A DNA stretch of 61,589 bases, from contig JAKBCS010000009.1 of assembly GCA_021807595.1 (NCBI GenBank), forward strand, positions 1-61,589. Direction: 5' to 3'. The notes beneath the pieces are model-generated. The model did not search any database. It was not told where the DNA came from and saw only the letters and a program-made list of their open reading frames with translations. The translations under genes and the position numbers were made by a program. Positions 1-8,240 of this stretch are shown one piece after another. The stretch is from Planctomycetota bacterium. Its GTDB lineage: Bacteria > Planctomycetota > Planctomycetia > Gemmatales > Gemmataceae. Positions within the stretch are counted from its first letter, which is position 1; the number at the start of each line of letters is the position of its first letter.

Positions 1-193
1 CTTCCAAAAAAAGCTCCCCTCTCCCCTGTACTCAGGGGAGAGGGGCTGGGGGTGAGGGGTGCATTTTTCCGTGGCTTCTCGCCCCCTCACCCCAACCCCT
101 CTCCCCCTGAGTACAGGGGGAGAGGGGCTTCTAAAATGCTCCCCTCTCCCCCCGAGTACAGCGGGAGAGGGGCTTCTGGAACAGACTCTGAGT
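1..193. repeat. Dispersed C-rich palindromic repeat, copy 1
   Basis: Three consecutive palindromes built on the same pattern, a C-rich arm, a GTACTC or GAGTAC loop, and the complementary G-rich arm: arms at 16-27/34-45, 96-108/115-127 and about 141-150/163-172. The right end carries GGAACAGACTCTGAGT (178-193). The first 130 bases recur in reverse orientation near 30838-30960 with few differences. The left terminus probably lies outside the window. No gene is supported here. Confidence 0.8.
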
Positions 194-554
194 CGTTTCC
201 GGAATGCCGACGCCGAGGAGACGAGGAGTTTTCGGTATCAGTGGTTCGACAGAGCAAAATTGTCATATGTACACTATTGACGGGGGAAATTCTCTGGACA
301 GGATTTCCTGAAGGCTTTAGACTAACAATACAGCTTCACTCATCTCTCCCTGTATTCAGGGGGGAGCCGGGGTGAGGGGTTTGCCGAAAACGAGTGGATT
401 CGACGTCTCCATTTGTCTCTTACCCCCAAACCCTCTCGCCTGACCCTAGGGGAGAGGAAAGTAACCGAGAGTCGCTGTACAGCTGCTAACTACAGACACA
501 AAGAGTAAGTAACACTCGAGAATACGGATTTAGTTTTGTCATGGGAGGTTTTGT
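194..554. other. Intergenic stretch with degenerate repeat copies
   Basis: About 360 bases with no convincing coding sequence. Around 330-375 and 420-460 there are degenerate copies of the C-rich element (CCCTGTATTCAGGGG-like and CCTGACCCTAGGGG-like cores). The region holds the upstream sequences of the helicase gene, including GGAGG at 544-548. Confidence 0.5.
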
Positions 555-1796
555 TTGACGACCGCAATGATGGCGGAGCCGCGCAGCGGCTTCCACGAAT
601 TAGCTCTCTCTTCACCTTTGTTGGAAGCGCTCGAACGCGCTGGCTACCGCGAACCCACACCAATTCAGGCCGCTTTCATCCCCGAAGCACTCACCGGACG
701 CGATGTCATAGGCCAAGCTCAGACCGGGACCGGCAAGACGGCCGCTTTCCTCTTGCCCTTCCTCAATCAATGGCGGGACGAAAATCGTCCCGGCCCTCAG
801 GCTCTCATTCTGGCACCGACGCGCGAATTGGTCGTGCAGGTTGCCGAGGAAGCGGCCAAACTATCGCCACATAGCCGCTGCCGCGCCGTCCCCATCTATG
901 GCGGGCAGCGTTTTCGTCAGCAGTTGACACAGCTTCAGCGCGGCTGCAACATCGCCGTCGGTTCGCCGGGCCGTGTACTCGATCACCTATCGCGCGGCAC
1001 ACTCTCGCTGGAAAATGTTCGCTACGTCGTACTCGACGAGGCGGATCGAATGCTGGACATTGGTTTCCGTCCGGACATCGAAAAAATCCTGCGCCGTTGC
1101 CCGCAGCCACGACAAACATTGTTGCTGTCGGCCACACTCCCGCCGCCCGTACTGCGCCTCGCCCAGCGCTACATGGTCGAGCCACTCAATATCAATCTTT
1201 CGCCGGCCAGGGTGACGGTCGAGAACATCCGGCAAACCTATTTCACCGTCGATGAAGACCGCAAGTTCGACCTGCTCTTAAAGGTATTCGAGCGCGACGA
1301 ACCGCGCCAGTGCATCATTTTCTGCGAACGGAAGCGCTGGGTCGAAGACGTGTATCGGATGCTTCGCAAGCATCGCCAGCGCGTGGCGGCGATGCACGGC
1401 GACCTACCGCAATCGCTTCGCAACCGCATCATGCAGGGGTTCCGCGACGGCAAAATCGTCTATCTCGTCGCCACCGATGTCGTCGGTCGCGGCATCGACG
1501 TGAAGAATATCTCTCACGTCATCAACTACGATATTCCAATCGACCCCGAGAATTATGTTCATCGGATTGGCCGCACGGGCCGCATCGGCGCGGATGGCAT
1601 CGCCATCGCCTTCATCACCCCCGAACAGGGCGATCAGCTAACGGCGATCGAACATTTTATCAATAAGCAGATCGAGTGTGAGGAAATATCCGGATTTCAG
1701 ACGTACCGAATGCGGGCTCGCCCCGATGGGGATACGCCGAGAGCGTCGCAACCCGTCTTTGGGCGTTCCATCAAACGTTATAGCAAGCGAGTTTGA
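555..1796 (+). CDS. DEAD-box ATP-dependent RNA helicase
   Basis: RNA-duplex unwinding ATPase of the DEAD-box family (RhlE/RhlB-like size, 413 aa), cytoplasmic. The motifs are in order: Q motif YREPTPIQ (31-38), motif I AQTGTGKT (55-62), PTREL (88-92), DEAD (161-164), SAT (192-194), GRGID (311-315) and HRIGRTGR (336-343). The C-terminal tail is short (about 40 residues, basic), without the long RGG or RNA-binding extension of some members. The TTG at 555 is chosen as start because GGAGG at 544-548 is 6 bases upstream. The ATG codons at 567 and 570 are alternatives but sit far from that site. The exact RNA target cannot be told from sequence. It is followed by galE after about 110 bases. Confidence 0.95.
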   Translation: MTTAMMAEPRSGFHELALSSPLLEALERAGYREPTPIQAAFIPEALTGRDVIGQAQTGTGKTAAFLLPFLNQWRDENRPGPQALILAPTRELVVQVAEEAAKLSPHSRCRAVPIYGGQRFRQQLTQLQRGCNIAVGSPGRVLDHLSRGTLSLENVRYVVLDEADRMLDIGFRPDIEKILRRCPQPRQTLLLSATLPPPVLRLAQRYMVEPLNINLSPARVTVENIRQTYFTVDEDRKFDLLLKVFERDEPRQCIIFCERKRWVEDVYRMLRKHRQRVAAMHGDLPQSLRNRIMQGFRDGKIVYLVATDVVGRGIDVKNISHVINYDIPIDPENYVHRIGRTGRIGADGIAIAFITPEQGDQLTAIEHFINKQIECEEISGFQTYRMRARPDGDTPRASQPVFGRSIKRYSKRV

Positions 1797-1905
1797 CGCC
1801 TATTCTCGACTTCGCCGAGTCGGGTTCCGTCCCAATCTTGCCTTTTGTTCGGTCGACGCCTAACGTGAAGGGCGATCGCCCAACGAACGGCAAGAAGGAC
1901 CATTT

Positions 1906-2889
1906 ATGCGCATTCTCGTCATCGGCGGCGCAGGCTATATCGGCAGTCACGCGGTTCGGCTGTTCCTCGCGCGCGGCCACGACGTTTGGATCTTCGACAA
2001 TCTTTCGATGGGGCATCGCGCCGCCATCCCCGCCGAACGGCTGATCCTCGGCGATCTATCCGAAACCGCTCGATTGGATCAAGCGCTCGTCACCCACCGC
2101 ATCGAAGCCGTCGTTCATTTTGCCGCATTCGCCTACGTCGGCGAATCGGTTTTGCAGCCGGCCAAATACTATCAGAACAATCTCGTCAATACGCTGAACC
2201 TGCTCGATGCCATGCACCGACTGCGCATCGACCGGATCGTATTCTCTAGCACCTGTGCCACCTACGGCGTGCCGGAGCAGGTGCCGATCACTGAAAACGA
2301 GAAGCAGAAGCCGATCAATCCCTACGGCAACACAAAGCTGGCCGTCGAGTACGCTCTCGCCGACTATGCTGCCGCCTACAACTGGGGCTTCGCCGCGCTG
2401 CGCTACTTCAATGCCGCCGGAGCCAGTCCCACAGGCGACATCGGCGAGGACCACGAGCCGGAAACGCATTTGATCCCTCTGATTCTGCAAGCGGTGATGG
2501 GACAGCGACCGGCCATCACCGTATACGGCGACGATTATCCGACGCCGGACGGCACGTGCATCCGGGATTATATTCATGTCGATGACTTGGCCGAGGCGCA
2601 TCTCGTGGCCTTGGAGAATCTCTCGCCCGGCAAGCATCTGCGCTACAACCTCGGTACTGAACGCGGTTACAGTGTGCGCGAAGTGATTCGCCTCGTCGAA
2701 GAAGTGACGGGCAAGCGGGTTCCGGTTCAACAAGGACCGCGCCGTGCCGGCGATCCCCCAGTCCTCGTCGCCTCGGCGGAGAAGATACGAAGCGAGTTAG
2801 GATGGAAGCCGAGCTACACCGATCTGCGCGCTACTTTGGAGACGGCGTGGAATTGGCATCGCAGCCATCCGAAAGGATACGATGATTGA
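1906..2889 (+). CDS. galE: UDP-glucose 4-epimerase
   Basis: Interconverts UDP-glucose and UDP-galactose in the cytoplasm, feeding polysaccharide or LPS sugar supply. It is an extended short-chain dehydrogenase of 327 aa. The NAD-binding glycine motif GGAGYIGS is at residues 7-14, the catalytic serine region SSTCATYG at 114-121, and the YxxxK pair at Y140 and K144. Length matches the family. An AAGGA ribosome site precedes the ATG. The stop overlaps the start of the next gene by 8 bases, so the two are translationally coupled. Specificity for UDP-GlcNAc instead of UDP-glucose cannot be excluded by eye. Confidence 0.93.
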   Translation: MRILVIGGAGYIGSHAVRLFLARGHDVWIFDNLSMGHRAAIPAERLILGDLSETARLDQALVTHRIEAVVHFAAFAYVGESVLQPAKYYQNNLVNTLNLLDAMHRLRIDRIVFSSTCATYGVPEQVPITENEKQKPINPYGNTKLAVEYALADYAAAYNWGFAALRYFNAAGASPTGDIGEDHEPETHLIPLILQAVMGQRPAITVYGDDYPTPDGTCIRDYIHVDDLAEAHLVALENLSPGKHLRYNLGTERGYSVREVIRLVEEVTGKRVPVQQGPRRAGDPPVLVASAEKIRSELGWKPSYTDLRATLETAWNWHRSHPKGYDD

Positions 2890-3904
2890 GCTGACCGCCG
2901 ACAATGCCGCCGATTACATGCGAAAACGCGGCTGGATCGACGAGGGACCAACGCGCATCGAGACGATGTCGGGTGGCGTGTCGAACATCGTATTGCGCGT
3001 GGAAATTCCGGATCGATTGTTCGTCCTCAAGCAATCGCGGCCTCAGTTGCGCACGCGCGATGTGTGGTTCAGCGATCTGGAGCGTGTCTACCGCGAGCAG
3101 GAAGTCATGCAAATGCTCGCGCCCTTATTGCCGAACCACGTTGTTCCCGAAGTGTTCTTCGTCGATCGCGCCAATTTCGTCTTCGCCATGGCACACGCGC
3201 CGCGCGAAGCCAAAGTATGGAAACGACAGTTGCTCGATGGTGAGATCGATGGTGCGATCGGCGAACGAGTGGGACGCATCCTCGGCTGCATTCACGAGAC
3301 AACGGCACGCTGTCCGCACCTCGTCGAACCGTTCGCAGATCGAAATGTGTTCGTGCAACTGCGAGTCGATCCCTTTTATCGCCGAATTCAGGAACGCATT
3401 CCCGAAGTGGCCGATGTCATCGAACCGCTCGTCGAACGGATGATGACGGCGCGCGAGGCGCTATGCCACGGCGATTACAGTCCGAAGAACATTCTCACTC
3501 ACGAACACGGCTTTACCCTCGTCGATTACGAGACGGCCCATTGGGGCGATCCGACGATGGATATTGGATTCTTCCTGAGCCATCTTTTACTCAAAGCGCT
3601 GAAGCGTTCGTACGATCGGCAACGCCTCCTCGAACTGACGCACCGTTTCTGGCGGGGATACCGGGCGGAAACGACATTTTTAACCGCTATGGAATGCGAA
3701 AGACGCGGCATCGAGCATTGCGGTGTTTGCCTGCTGGCGCGCATTGATGGGACGAGTCCGGTGGATTATCTGCCCGAAGAAGAGAAACGCCAGGCAACGC
3801 GGCGCACGGGTCGTCGCATCTTGTTGGAGCGTCCTCGGACATGGGACGAGGTACTTGGGATGTTGAGGGAAGAATTTGGCGAGCCGGGGGCATCGGCCTG
3901 CTGA
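2882..3904 (+). CDS. APH-type phosphotransferase (small-molecule kinase)
   Basis: Protein-kinase-like fold of the aminoglycoside/choline/methylthioribose kinase group, 340 aa. Visible features are the ATP-binding lysine in VLKQ (K50), the catalytic loop HGDYSPKN (196-203) and the metal-binding aspartate in LVDYE (D215). The spacing fits the family, and the N-lobe resembles methylthioribose-kinase-like proteins. The substrate is unknown. Coupling to galE (ATGA-type overlap, 8 bases) suggests it may act on a sugar or sugar-linked metabolite, but that is inference. Confidence 0.8.
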   Translation: MIELTADNAADYMRKRGWIDEGPTRIETMSGGVSNIVLRVEIPDRLFVLKQSRPQLRTRDVWFSDLERVYREQEVMQMLAPLLPNHVVPEVFFVDRANFVFAMAHAPREAKVWKRQLLDGEIDGAIGERVGRILGCIHETTARCPHLVEPFADRNVFVQLRVDPFYRRIQERIPEVADVIEPLVERMMTAREALCHGDYSPKNILTHEHGFTLVDYETAHWGDPTMDIGFFLSHLLLKALKRSYDRQRLLELTHRFWRGYRAETTFLTAMECERRGIEHCGVCLLARIDGTSPVDYLPEEEKRQATRRTGRRILLERPRTWDEVLGMLREEFGEPGASAC

Positions 3905-3917
3905 TTCGAGAGCCATA

Positions 3918-4349
3918 TCAGGGGGTTGACGCCCCTCGCTCGCCCACGGTCGATCCGTAGGTGGCGAAGCAGTTTTCCGTCTCCCATAGTTTTACTTCGA
4001 CGACGGGGAAGCCTTGCGAGGCCGTATAATCGAAGATGAGGCGGGCGATGTTCTCGGCGGTGGGGTTCGCCTCGAGGACGAAAATCGGTTCGCCCTGTTG
4101 TCGCAAAAAGGGCAACAGTGGATCGTCTCGGTGCAGAATCATTTTATGGTCTAGCTGTTCGTCGATCCAGGAGCCGACGACGCGCTTGAGGCGCGTGAAA
4201 TCCATCACCATGCCGAGTCTGTCGAGCGTCTCTGCGACCAGCGTAATGACGGCTTTGCCATTGTGACCGTGCAGATGGCGGCACTTGCCGTCGTAATCGA
4301 GCAAGCGGTGGCCGTAGCAGAAGGAAATCTCGCGCGTCACGCTGAACAT
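3918..4349 (-). CDS. queD: 6-carboxytetrahydropterin synthase
   Basis: Converts dihydroneopterin triphosphate to 6-carboxytetrahydropterin, the second step toward preQ0 and queuosine. It is 143 aa, in the family range. Zinc ligands H14, H27 and H29 lie in FCYGHRL and HLHGHN, and the catalytic cysteine is C23 (KCRHLHGH). The conserved NPTAEN (95-100) and the C-terminal VKLWET segment are present. ATG at 4349 is chosen because homology starts there; the longer open frame upstream is out-of-frame queC sequence. It begins inside the 3' end of queC (13-base overlap). Confidence 0.93.
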   Translation of the reverse strand: MFSVTREISFCYGHRLLDYDGKCRHLHGHNGKAVITLVAETLDRLGMVMDFTRLKRVVGSWIDEQLDHKMILHRDDPLLPFLRQQGEPIFVLEANPTAENIARLIFDYTASQGFPVVEVKLWETENCFATYGSTVGERGASTP

Positions 4350-5044
4350 GGTGGCTCTCGATGGTAGACCGTTGGATCGGGCAGGCCGGCGCGAAGGAAG
4401 GCGATCCGGCGCTCGGCACATTTGTTGCAAACTCCACAATGCTTGTTCTCGATGGGCCTCATGCACGAAAAAGTCCACTGCAACGGCAGAAGACGGCCGC
4501 GCCAAAGCACTTCCTCTTTGTGCATTCCACAGTACGGGCGGTCGATGCACACCGTCCCGTCGATCGCTCGATTGACCACCGCCCGATAGTCCGCGAAGAA
4601 CTCCGCCGTGGCATCGGCAAACGGATTGCTCTCCAAGGGAGCCAACGCCAACGTCGGCACCGAGCGCAGATGACACCACAACATCGCCTTGGACAGAAAC
4701 AAGACATTGCGCCCAGGCAGATAGACGGCTGCGTCCGGCGTGCCGGCCGCCGGAACGTCGATACCCGTCAGACTCCAGTGTTCGCCGTAGAGGTCGGTTA
4801 CTGGTACGTCGAGGATGGTCAGCGACTGAAGAGTGGGAGTGGCAACTGCGTCGAGAAAGCGACGTAGATAGCTCAACTCCGTCTCTTCCCAGAAGAGGCC
4901 GAAACGGACGTACAACGGCCAAACGGCCGAATGTCGAGGCAGCGATTCGGCAAGGAGAATAGCACTATCGAGACCGCCACTGACGAGAACGGCCAGCGCG
5001 GATGAGGCATCGGTGGCAGCAGAAGCAACATTCATCGCTATCAT
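4337..5044 (-). CDS. queC: 7-cyano-7-deazaguanine (preQ0) synthase
   Basis: ATP-dependent conversion of 7-carboxy-7-deazaguanine to preQ0, cytoplasmic. The PP-loop SGGLDS is near residues 22-27. Four cysteines that would bind zinc are at about 194, 203, 206 and 209 (CM...KHCGVCNKC). Length (about 235 aa) is normal. Start choice is uncertain: ATG 5044, ATG 5035 and TTG 5059 are in frame and none has a strong ribosome site. It overlaps queD by 13 bases, forming a two-gene unit; queE and folE are not in this window. The tgt gene near 37 kb belongs to the same modification pathway. Confidence 0.93.
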   Translation of the reverse strand: MIAMNVASAATDASSALAVLVSGGLDSAILLAESLPRHSAVWPLYVRFGLFWEETELSYLRRFLDAVATPTLQSLTILDVPVTDLYGEHWSLTGIDVPAAGTPDAAVYLPGRNVLFLSKAMLWCHLRSVPTLALAPLESNPFADATAEFFADYRAVVNRAIDGTVCIDRPYCGMHKEEVLWRGRLLPLQWTFSCMRPIENKHCGVCNKCAERRIAFLRAGLPDPTVYHREPPCSA

Positions 5045-5122
5045 TGTAGGAAGGGTCAATGGCGAGCGGCGAATCGACGGCTATTCCCGATCCGCGCTTC
5101 CCTTCTCCGTGGAGACTATCTC

Positions 5123-5917
5123 GTGCAATCCGAATGGAAAAATCGCTATGAAATCGCGGTAGAAGCCGCGCGCCAAGCCGGTCAGCTGGCGCGGCGCTAT
5201 TTCGACGGGTCTTTCGAGGTCGAATGGAAGGCCGATCTCAGTCCCGTAACCGTCGCCGACCGCGAGGCCGAGCAGCTGTTGCGCGCCAAGCTGCTCGATG
5301 CCTTTCCCAACGACGGCTTCCTCGGCGAAGAGTACGGAGACAGTCCGGGCACGTCCGGCTACCGTTGGATTATCGATCCCATCGACGGCACGCGCAGTTT
5401 CGTGCGCGGCATACCCCTTTGGGCCACCCTGGTCGGTTTGGAGTACAAGAACGAGCAGATAGCCGGGATCGCCGAGGCGGCGGCGCTTGGCTACAGCTAC
5501 CGCGCACTGCGCGGCGACGGTGCGTATCGGAATGACCGACGCATCCACGTTTCCAAGGTCGGCGAGTTGTCGCAGGCATTGATTTTCTATTCCAGCTTGT
5601 CGTGGTTCGTCAAAGCCGGCCGGCAAAAAACCTTCTTGGAGTTGATCCGGCGAACCGAGCGCAGCCGTGGTTTCGGCGACTTCTACGGTTTCGTATTGGT
5701 GGCCGAGGGGGCCGGCGAATTGATGGTCGAACACGGCGTCCATGCCTGGGACGTGGCGGCCATCAAACCGATTGTCGAAGAGGCGGGCGGGCGCTTCAGC
5801 GATTGGGACGGCGGAATCTCGATTCATCGACCCGACGTAATTGTCAGCAACGGCAAACTGCACGAGGAGGCGCGAGCTATTTTGCAGTCTGGCGAGGCCG
5901 GCGAACCGGCAGCGTAA
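5123..5917 (+). CDS. Inositol-monophosphatase family phosphatase, histidinol-phosphatase-like
   Basis: Mg-dependent phosphomonoesterase of the IMPase/FBPase fold, 264 aa. The metal and catalytic motifs GEE (68-70), DPIDGT (85-90) and WDVAA (209-213) are present. The segment GFGDFYGF followed by LVAEG resembles HisN-type histidinol phosphatases more than SuhB, so histidinol-phosphate is a reasonable substrate guess. GTG start at 5123 with GGAGA 7 bases upstream. The stop codon TAA (5915-5917) is the loop of the first hairpin of the tandem array that follows, and the last codons (G-E-P-A-A) are repeat-derived; the natural C-terminus appears to have been replaced. Confidence 0.87.
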   Translation: MQSEWKNRYEIAVEAARQAGQLARRYFDGSFEVEWKADLSPVTVADREAEQLLRAKLLDAFPNDGFLGEEYGDSPGTSGYRWIIDPIDGTRSFVRGIPLWATLVGLEYKNEQIAGIAEAAALGYSYRALRGDGAYRNDRRIHVSKVGELSQALIFYSSLSWFVKAGRQKTFLELIRRTERSRGFGDFYGFVLVAEGAGELMVEHGVHAWDVAAIKPIVEEAGGRFSDWDGGISIHRPDVIVSNGKLHEEARAILQSGEAGEPAA

Positions 5918-6195
5918 GCTGCCGGGTGAATTGCATAACCGGCAAGCGAACCGGCAGCGTAAGCTGTCGGGTGAATTGCATAACCCGCAGGCGAACCGGC
6001 AGCGTAAGCTGCCGGGTGAATTGCATAACCCGCAAGCGAACCGGCAGCGTAAGCTGCCGGGTGAATTGCATAACCCGCAAGCGAACCGGCAGCGTAAGCT
6101 GCCGGGTGAATTGCATAACCCGCAAGCGAACCGGCAGCGTAAGCTGCCGGGTGAAGCGTAAGCTGCCGGGTGAAGCGTAAGCTGCCGGTTCGCCA
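5900..6195. repeat. 45-bp tandem array of GTAA-loop hairpins
   Basis: Five 45-base units start at 5901, 5946, 5991, 6036 and 6081; a sixth at 6126 degenerates into 19-base reiterations. Each unit carries CCGGCAGC-GTAA-GCTGCCGG, an 8-bp stem with a four-base GTAA loop (GNRA type in RNA), then GGTGAATTGCATAACC. Units 4 and 5 are identical; units 1 and 2 carry single changes. The array is framed by a 14-bp inverted pair, GGCGAACCGGCAGC (5900-5913) and GCTGCCGGTTCGCC (6181-6194). Because 45 is a multiple of three, long spurious reading frames run through it on both strands. There are no unique spacers, so it is not CRISPR. Confidence 0.9.
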
Positions 6196-6355
6196 ACGGA
6201 TTTGCCGAACGTGCCGAATAATTCAAGAAGGAGGATTCTAACGACCGATACGATCACGGATGAGAGAACGTGTCCAGCGATTGCTGGCCGTTGGTGGGGG
6301 ACGATTCACGCCGGCATCCGCTGCGATGAACGGCGTGTTCTAGGGGGGCGCGAAT
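6196..6355. other. Upstream region of the BBP7 gene
   Basis: Short non-coding stretch between the hairpin array and the barrel protein gene. A G-run (GGGGGG, about 6342-6347) just before the ATG may serve as ribosome site. No other signal is recognised. Confidence 0.35.
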
Positions 6356-7687
6356 ATGTGCAGAGGCTGGAAGGGCTTGGCGCTGCTGGTAGGTTATGGG
6401 TTGTTGACCTTGCCGGCCCAGGCTCAAGTAGGCACTTATCCAAGTCCAGTGGGAGCGGCGCGGATGCCGGTACCGATCCCGGCAGATCCGTCGTCGATCC
6501 CCCCCGCGCCGAATTTGGTGCCTGGACCTATTAGTCCTCTCGCCGCACCCATGGGGCCCGACGATTCCTTCAGTCTGCCCGAAAACCATTCGAGCGCGTT
6601 TCAGACGGAGAATTACGTCCAAGAGTCCGGCGTTTATCTACACGTCGGCCCGATGGCTCTGCAGCGCAATCAACTCGGAGCGGGAGACATCGCCGTCAAT
6701 AACGCGGCGGTCCAAGGTCTCCCTCCGCATCTGTTGCCCAATGATTTCGCGCCTCCGCCACCTGGAACCGCAAGCGCCTTGAACTTCAACAGCGTCAATC
6801 CCGCGCTCTCGATGGGTATTCGCGGAACGGTTGGCTACCTCTGGCACGATCAGGCGATCGAGTTTTCCAGCTTCTACGTTTGGCAGAACAACGTATCGGC
6901 GACGGCCAACGATCCGCATTCGCTCGACACCTTGTTTTACAATCCCCCCTATGCCTTCCTCGGTCAGGGGTTGTATCGATTGGCAGATACCGTGCAACTC
7001 ACGCAGGGATCAAGCCTGTTCAACGCCGAAGCGAACTATCGCAAGCTCAACACGGTCTTCCCAGGCATGGAGTTCCTGATCGGGGCTCGCTACGTTCGCC
7101 AGAACGATTTCCTTAGCATCCTTTCGCAGGGGACATCGACAATCTTGCCCCCGCCGGGTCTCAGCATCGGTCAGGACGCTTCGATTTATAAGGTCATTAC
7201 CCACAACAACATCGTCGCTCCGCAGATGGGTCTCGAGTACGCCTACAACCCCTTCGCCTGGCTTACTCTATCCTGCATGGGCAAGGGAGCATGGGGTGCA
7301 AACTATTTGACGAGCGAAGTGAACCTGACGCGAAACGACGGACTGATTGGCTTCAATTCGATCCGTCACGCCACGGTCTTCAGCCAGATCTACGAATTGG
7401 GTGCCTTCGCCGATTTTAATTCGCCCTCTGGAAAGATGCGATTGCGGTTGGGCTATACCTCAACGTGGCTGATGGGAGTCGCCGACGCTCCGTCGCAGGT
7501 CAATTTCAACTTGTTGGGTGCCGAAGCCGTCCGGGCTTTCGGCCAGGCTAACTTCAACAACGTACTTAGCAACGGAAATCTTTCGCAGATTAATAATGCT
7601 CAGGGGAACATCCAACACGGTCGCGTCAACAACGACGGAACGATCCTCTACTTCGGCCCGCAGATTGAACTACAGTTCATGTTTTGA
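6356..7687 (+). CDS. BBP7-family outer membrane beta-barrel protein
   Basis: Likely an outer-membrane beta-barrel of the planctomycete-rich BBP7 family, 443 aa. It has an N-terminal signal peptide ending near AQA-Q (residues 22-24), a Pro-rich linker to about residue 70, then alternating amphipathic strands (for example IRGTVGYLW and IEFSSFYVW) and a terminal strand ending in aromatic residues, LQFMF, as in barrel proteins recognised by BamA. The Asn-rich segment near residues 400-425 fits an extracellular loop. The substrate or pore function is unknown. No enzymatic motif is seen. Confidence 0.8.
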   Translation: MCRGWKGLALLVGYGLLTLPAQAQVGTYPSPVGAARMPVPIPADPSSIPPAPNLVPGPISPLAAPMGPDDSFSLPENHSSAFQTENYVQESGVYLHVGPMALQRNQLGAGDIAVNNAAVQGLPPHLLPNDFAPPPPGTASALNFNSVNPALSMGIRGTVGYLWHDQAIEFSSFYVWQNNVSATANDPHSLDTLFYNPPYAFLGQGLYRLADTVQLTQGSSLFNAEANYRKLNTVFPGMEFLIGARYVRQNDFLSILSQGTSTILPPPGLSIGQDASIYKVITHNNIVAPQMGLEYAYNPFAWLTLSCMGKGAWGANYLTSEVNLTRNDGLIGFNSIRHATVFSQIYELGAFADFNSPSGKMRLRLGYTSTWLMGVADAPSQVNFNLLGAEAVRAFGQANFNNVLSNGNLSQINNAQGNIQHGRVNNDGTILYFGPQIELQFMF

Positions 7688-7766
7688 CAGTCGACGGAAA
7701 TGCTCCTGGCGAGCGCGTTCGTTGGTCCCTCCGATGGCAACAACGAGGGCTAACGAACCCGTTCGC

Positions 7767-8072
7767 TTAAAACTTCGCTCCGACGCACCACATCCCTTCC
7801 GCGGTCTTCAACGACCAGACGACCTCGGCGTTCAGTTTCAAGGTTTGACAATAGCCGATTCCGTCTAGATCGACTTCGATCTTTTGCCCTACGGTTATTG
7901 GCAAATTCACGGTGAGTCGAATGCCCTCTGCCGAGATGTCGAGTACGGTAGCGGCCTCCTTCGCGCCAACGAATACGGTGTCGCCGGTGCTGCACGAAGC
8001 GGTCGTACTCGGTTTCGGTCGTTGACGCCGCGTGCGGCGGCGTTCTGATTCTGTCGAAGCCGGATTATTCAT
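7767..8072 (-). CDS. PilZ domain protein
   Basis: Small (101 aa) candidate cyclic-di-GMP receptor. The PilZ signature is present as an Arg-rich N-terminal motif (RRRTRRQRP, residues 11-19) and the downstream DISAEG matching (D/N)xSxxG. A strong GGAGG site lies just upstream of the ATG (8072). It has no output domain, so it probably acts by binding a partner. It is divergent from the methyltransferase gene and convergent with the barrel gene. Nothing nearby shows which process it controls. Confidence 0.8.
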   Translation of the reverse strand: MNNPASTESERRRTRRQRPKPSTTASCSTGDTVFVGAKEAATVLDISAEGIRLTVNLPITVGQKIEVDLDGIGYCQTLKLNAEVVWSLKTAEGMWCVGAKF

Positions 8073-8240
8073 GTTCGTCCTCCCGGCAAGCCTAGGTCAC
8101 GAATCCGAGAGACGCCAATCGCCTCCCCTCGCCGGTTCGCCAAATCAGTCGTATTTTGGTAATCAGGACGAGACGATTGCGGTAGGCGCAACCGATTTCG
8201 ATTCGATGGCTTATCCAGCGATCTCCAAAGGAAATGAGAC

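Noticed and set aside
4350-4922. Long N-terminal extension of QueD
   Set aside because: It is queC read in another frame; QueD homology starts at ATG 4349.
5841-6161. Plus-strand frame with a 15-residue periodic peptide
   Set aside because: Periodicity comes from the hairpin array; no start with a ribosome site and no plausible fold.
5900-6195. Possible CRISPR array
   Set aside because: The repeats are directly contiguous with no unique spacers and no cas genes are nearby.
5081-6226. Long open frame on the minus strand, 381 codons
   Set aside because: It is kept open by the 45-base repeat array (45 is divisible by three) and then runs antisense to the IMPase gene; the residues are repeat-derived and resemble no protein.
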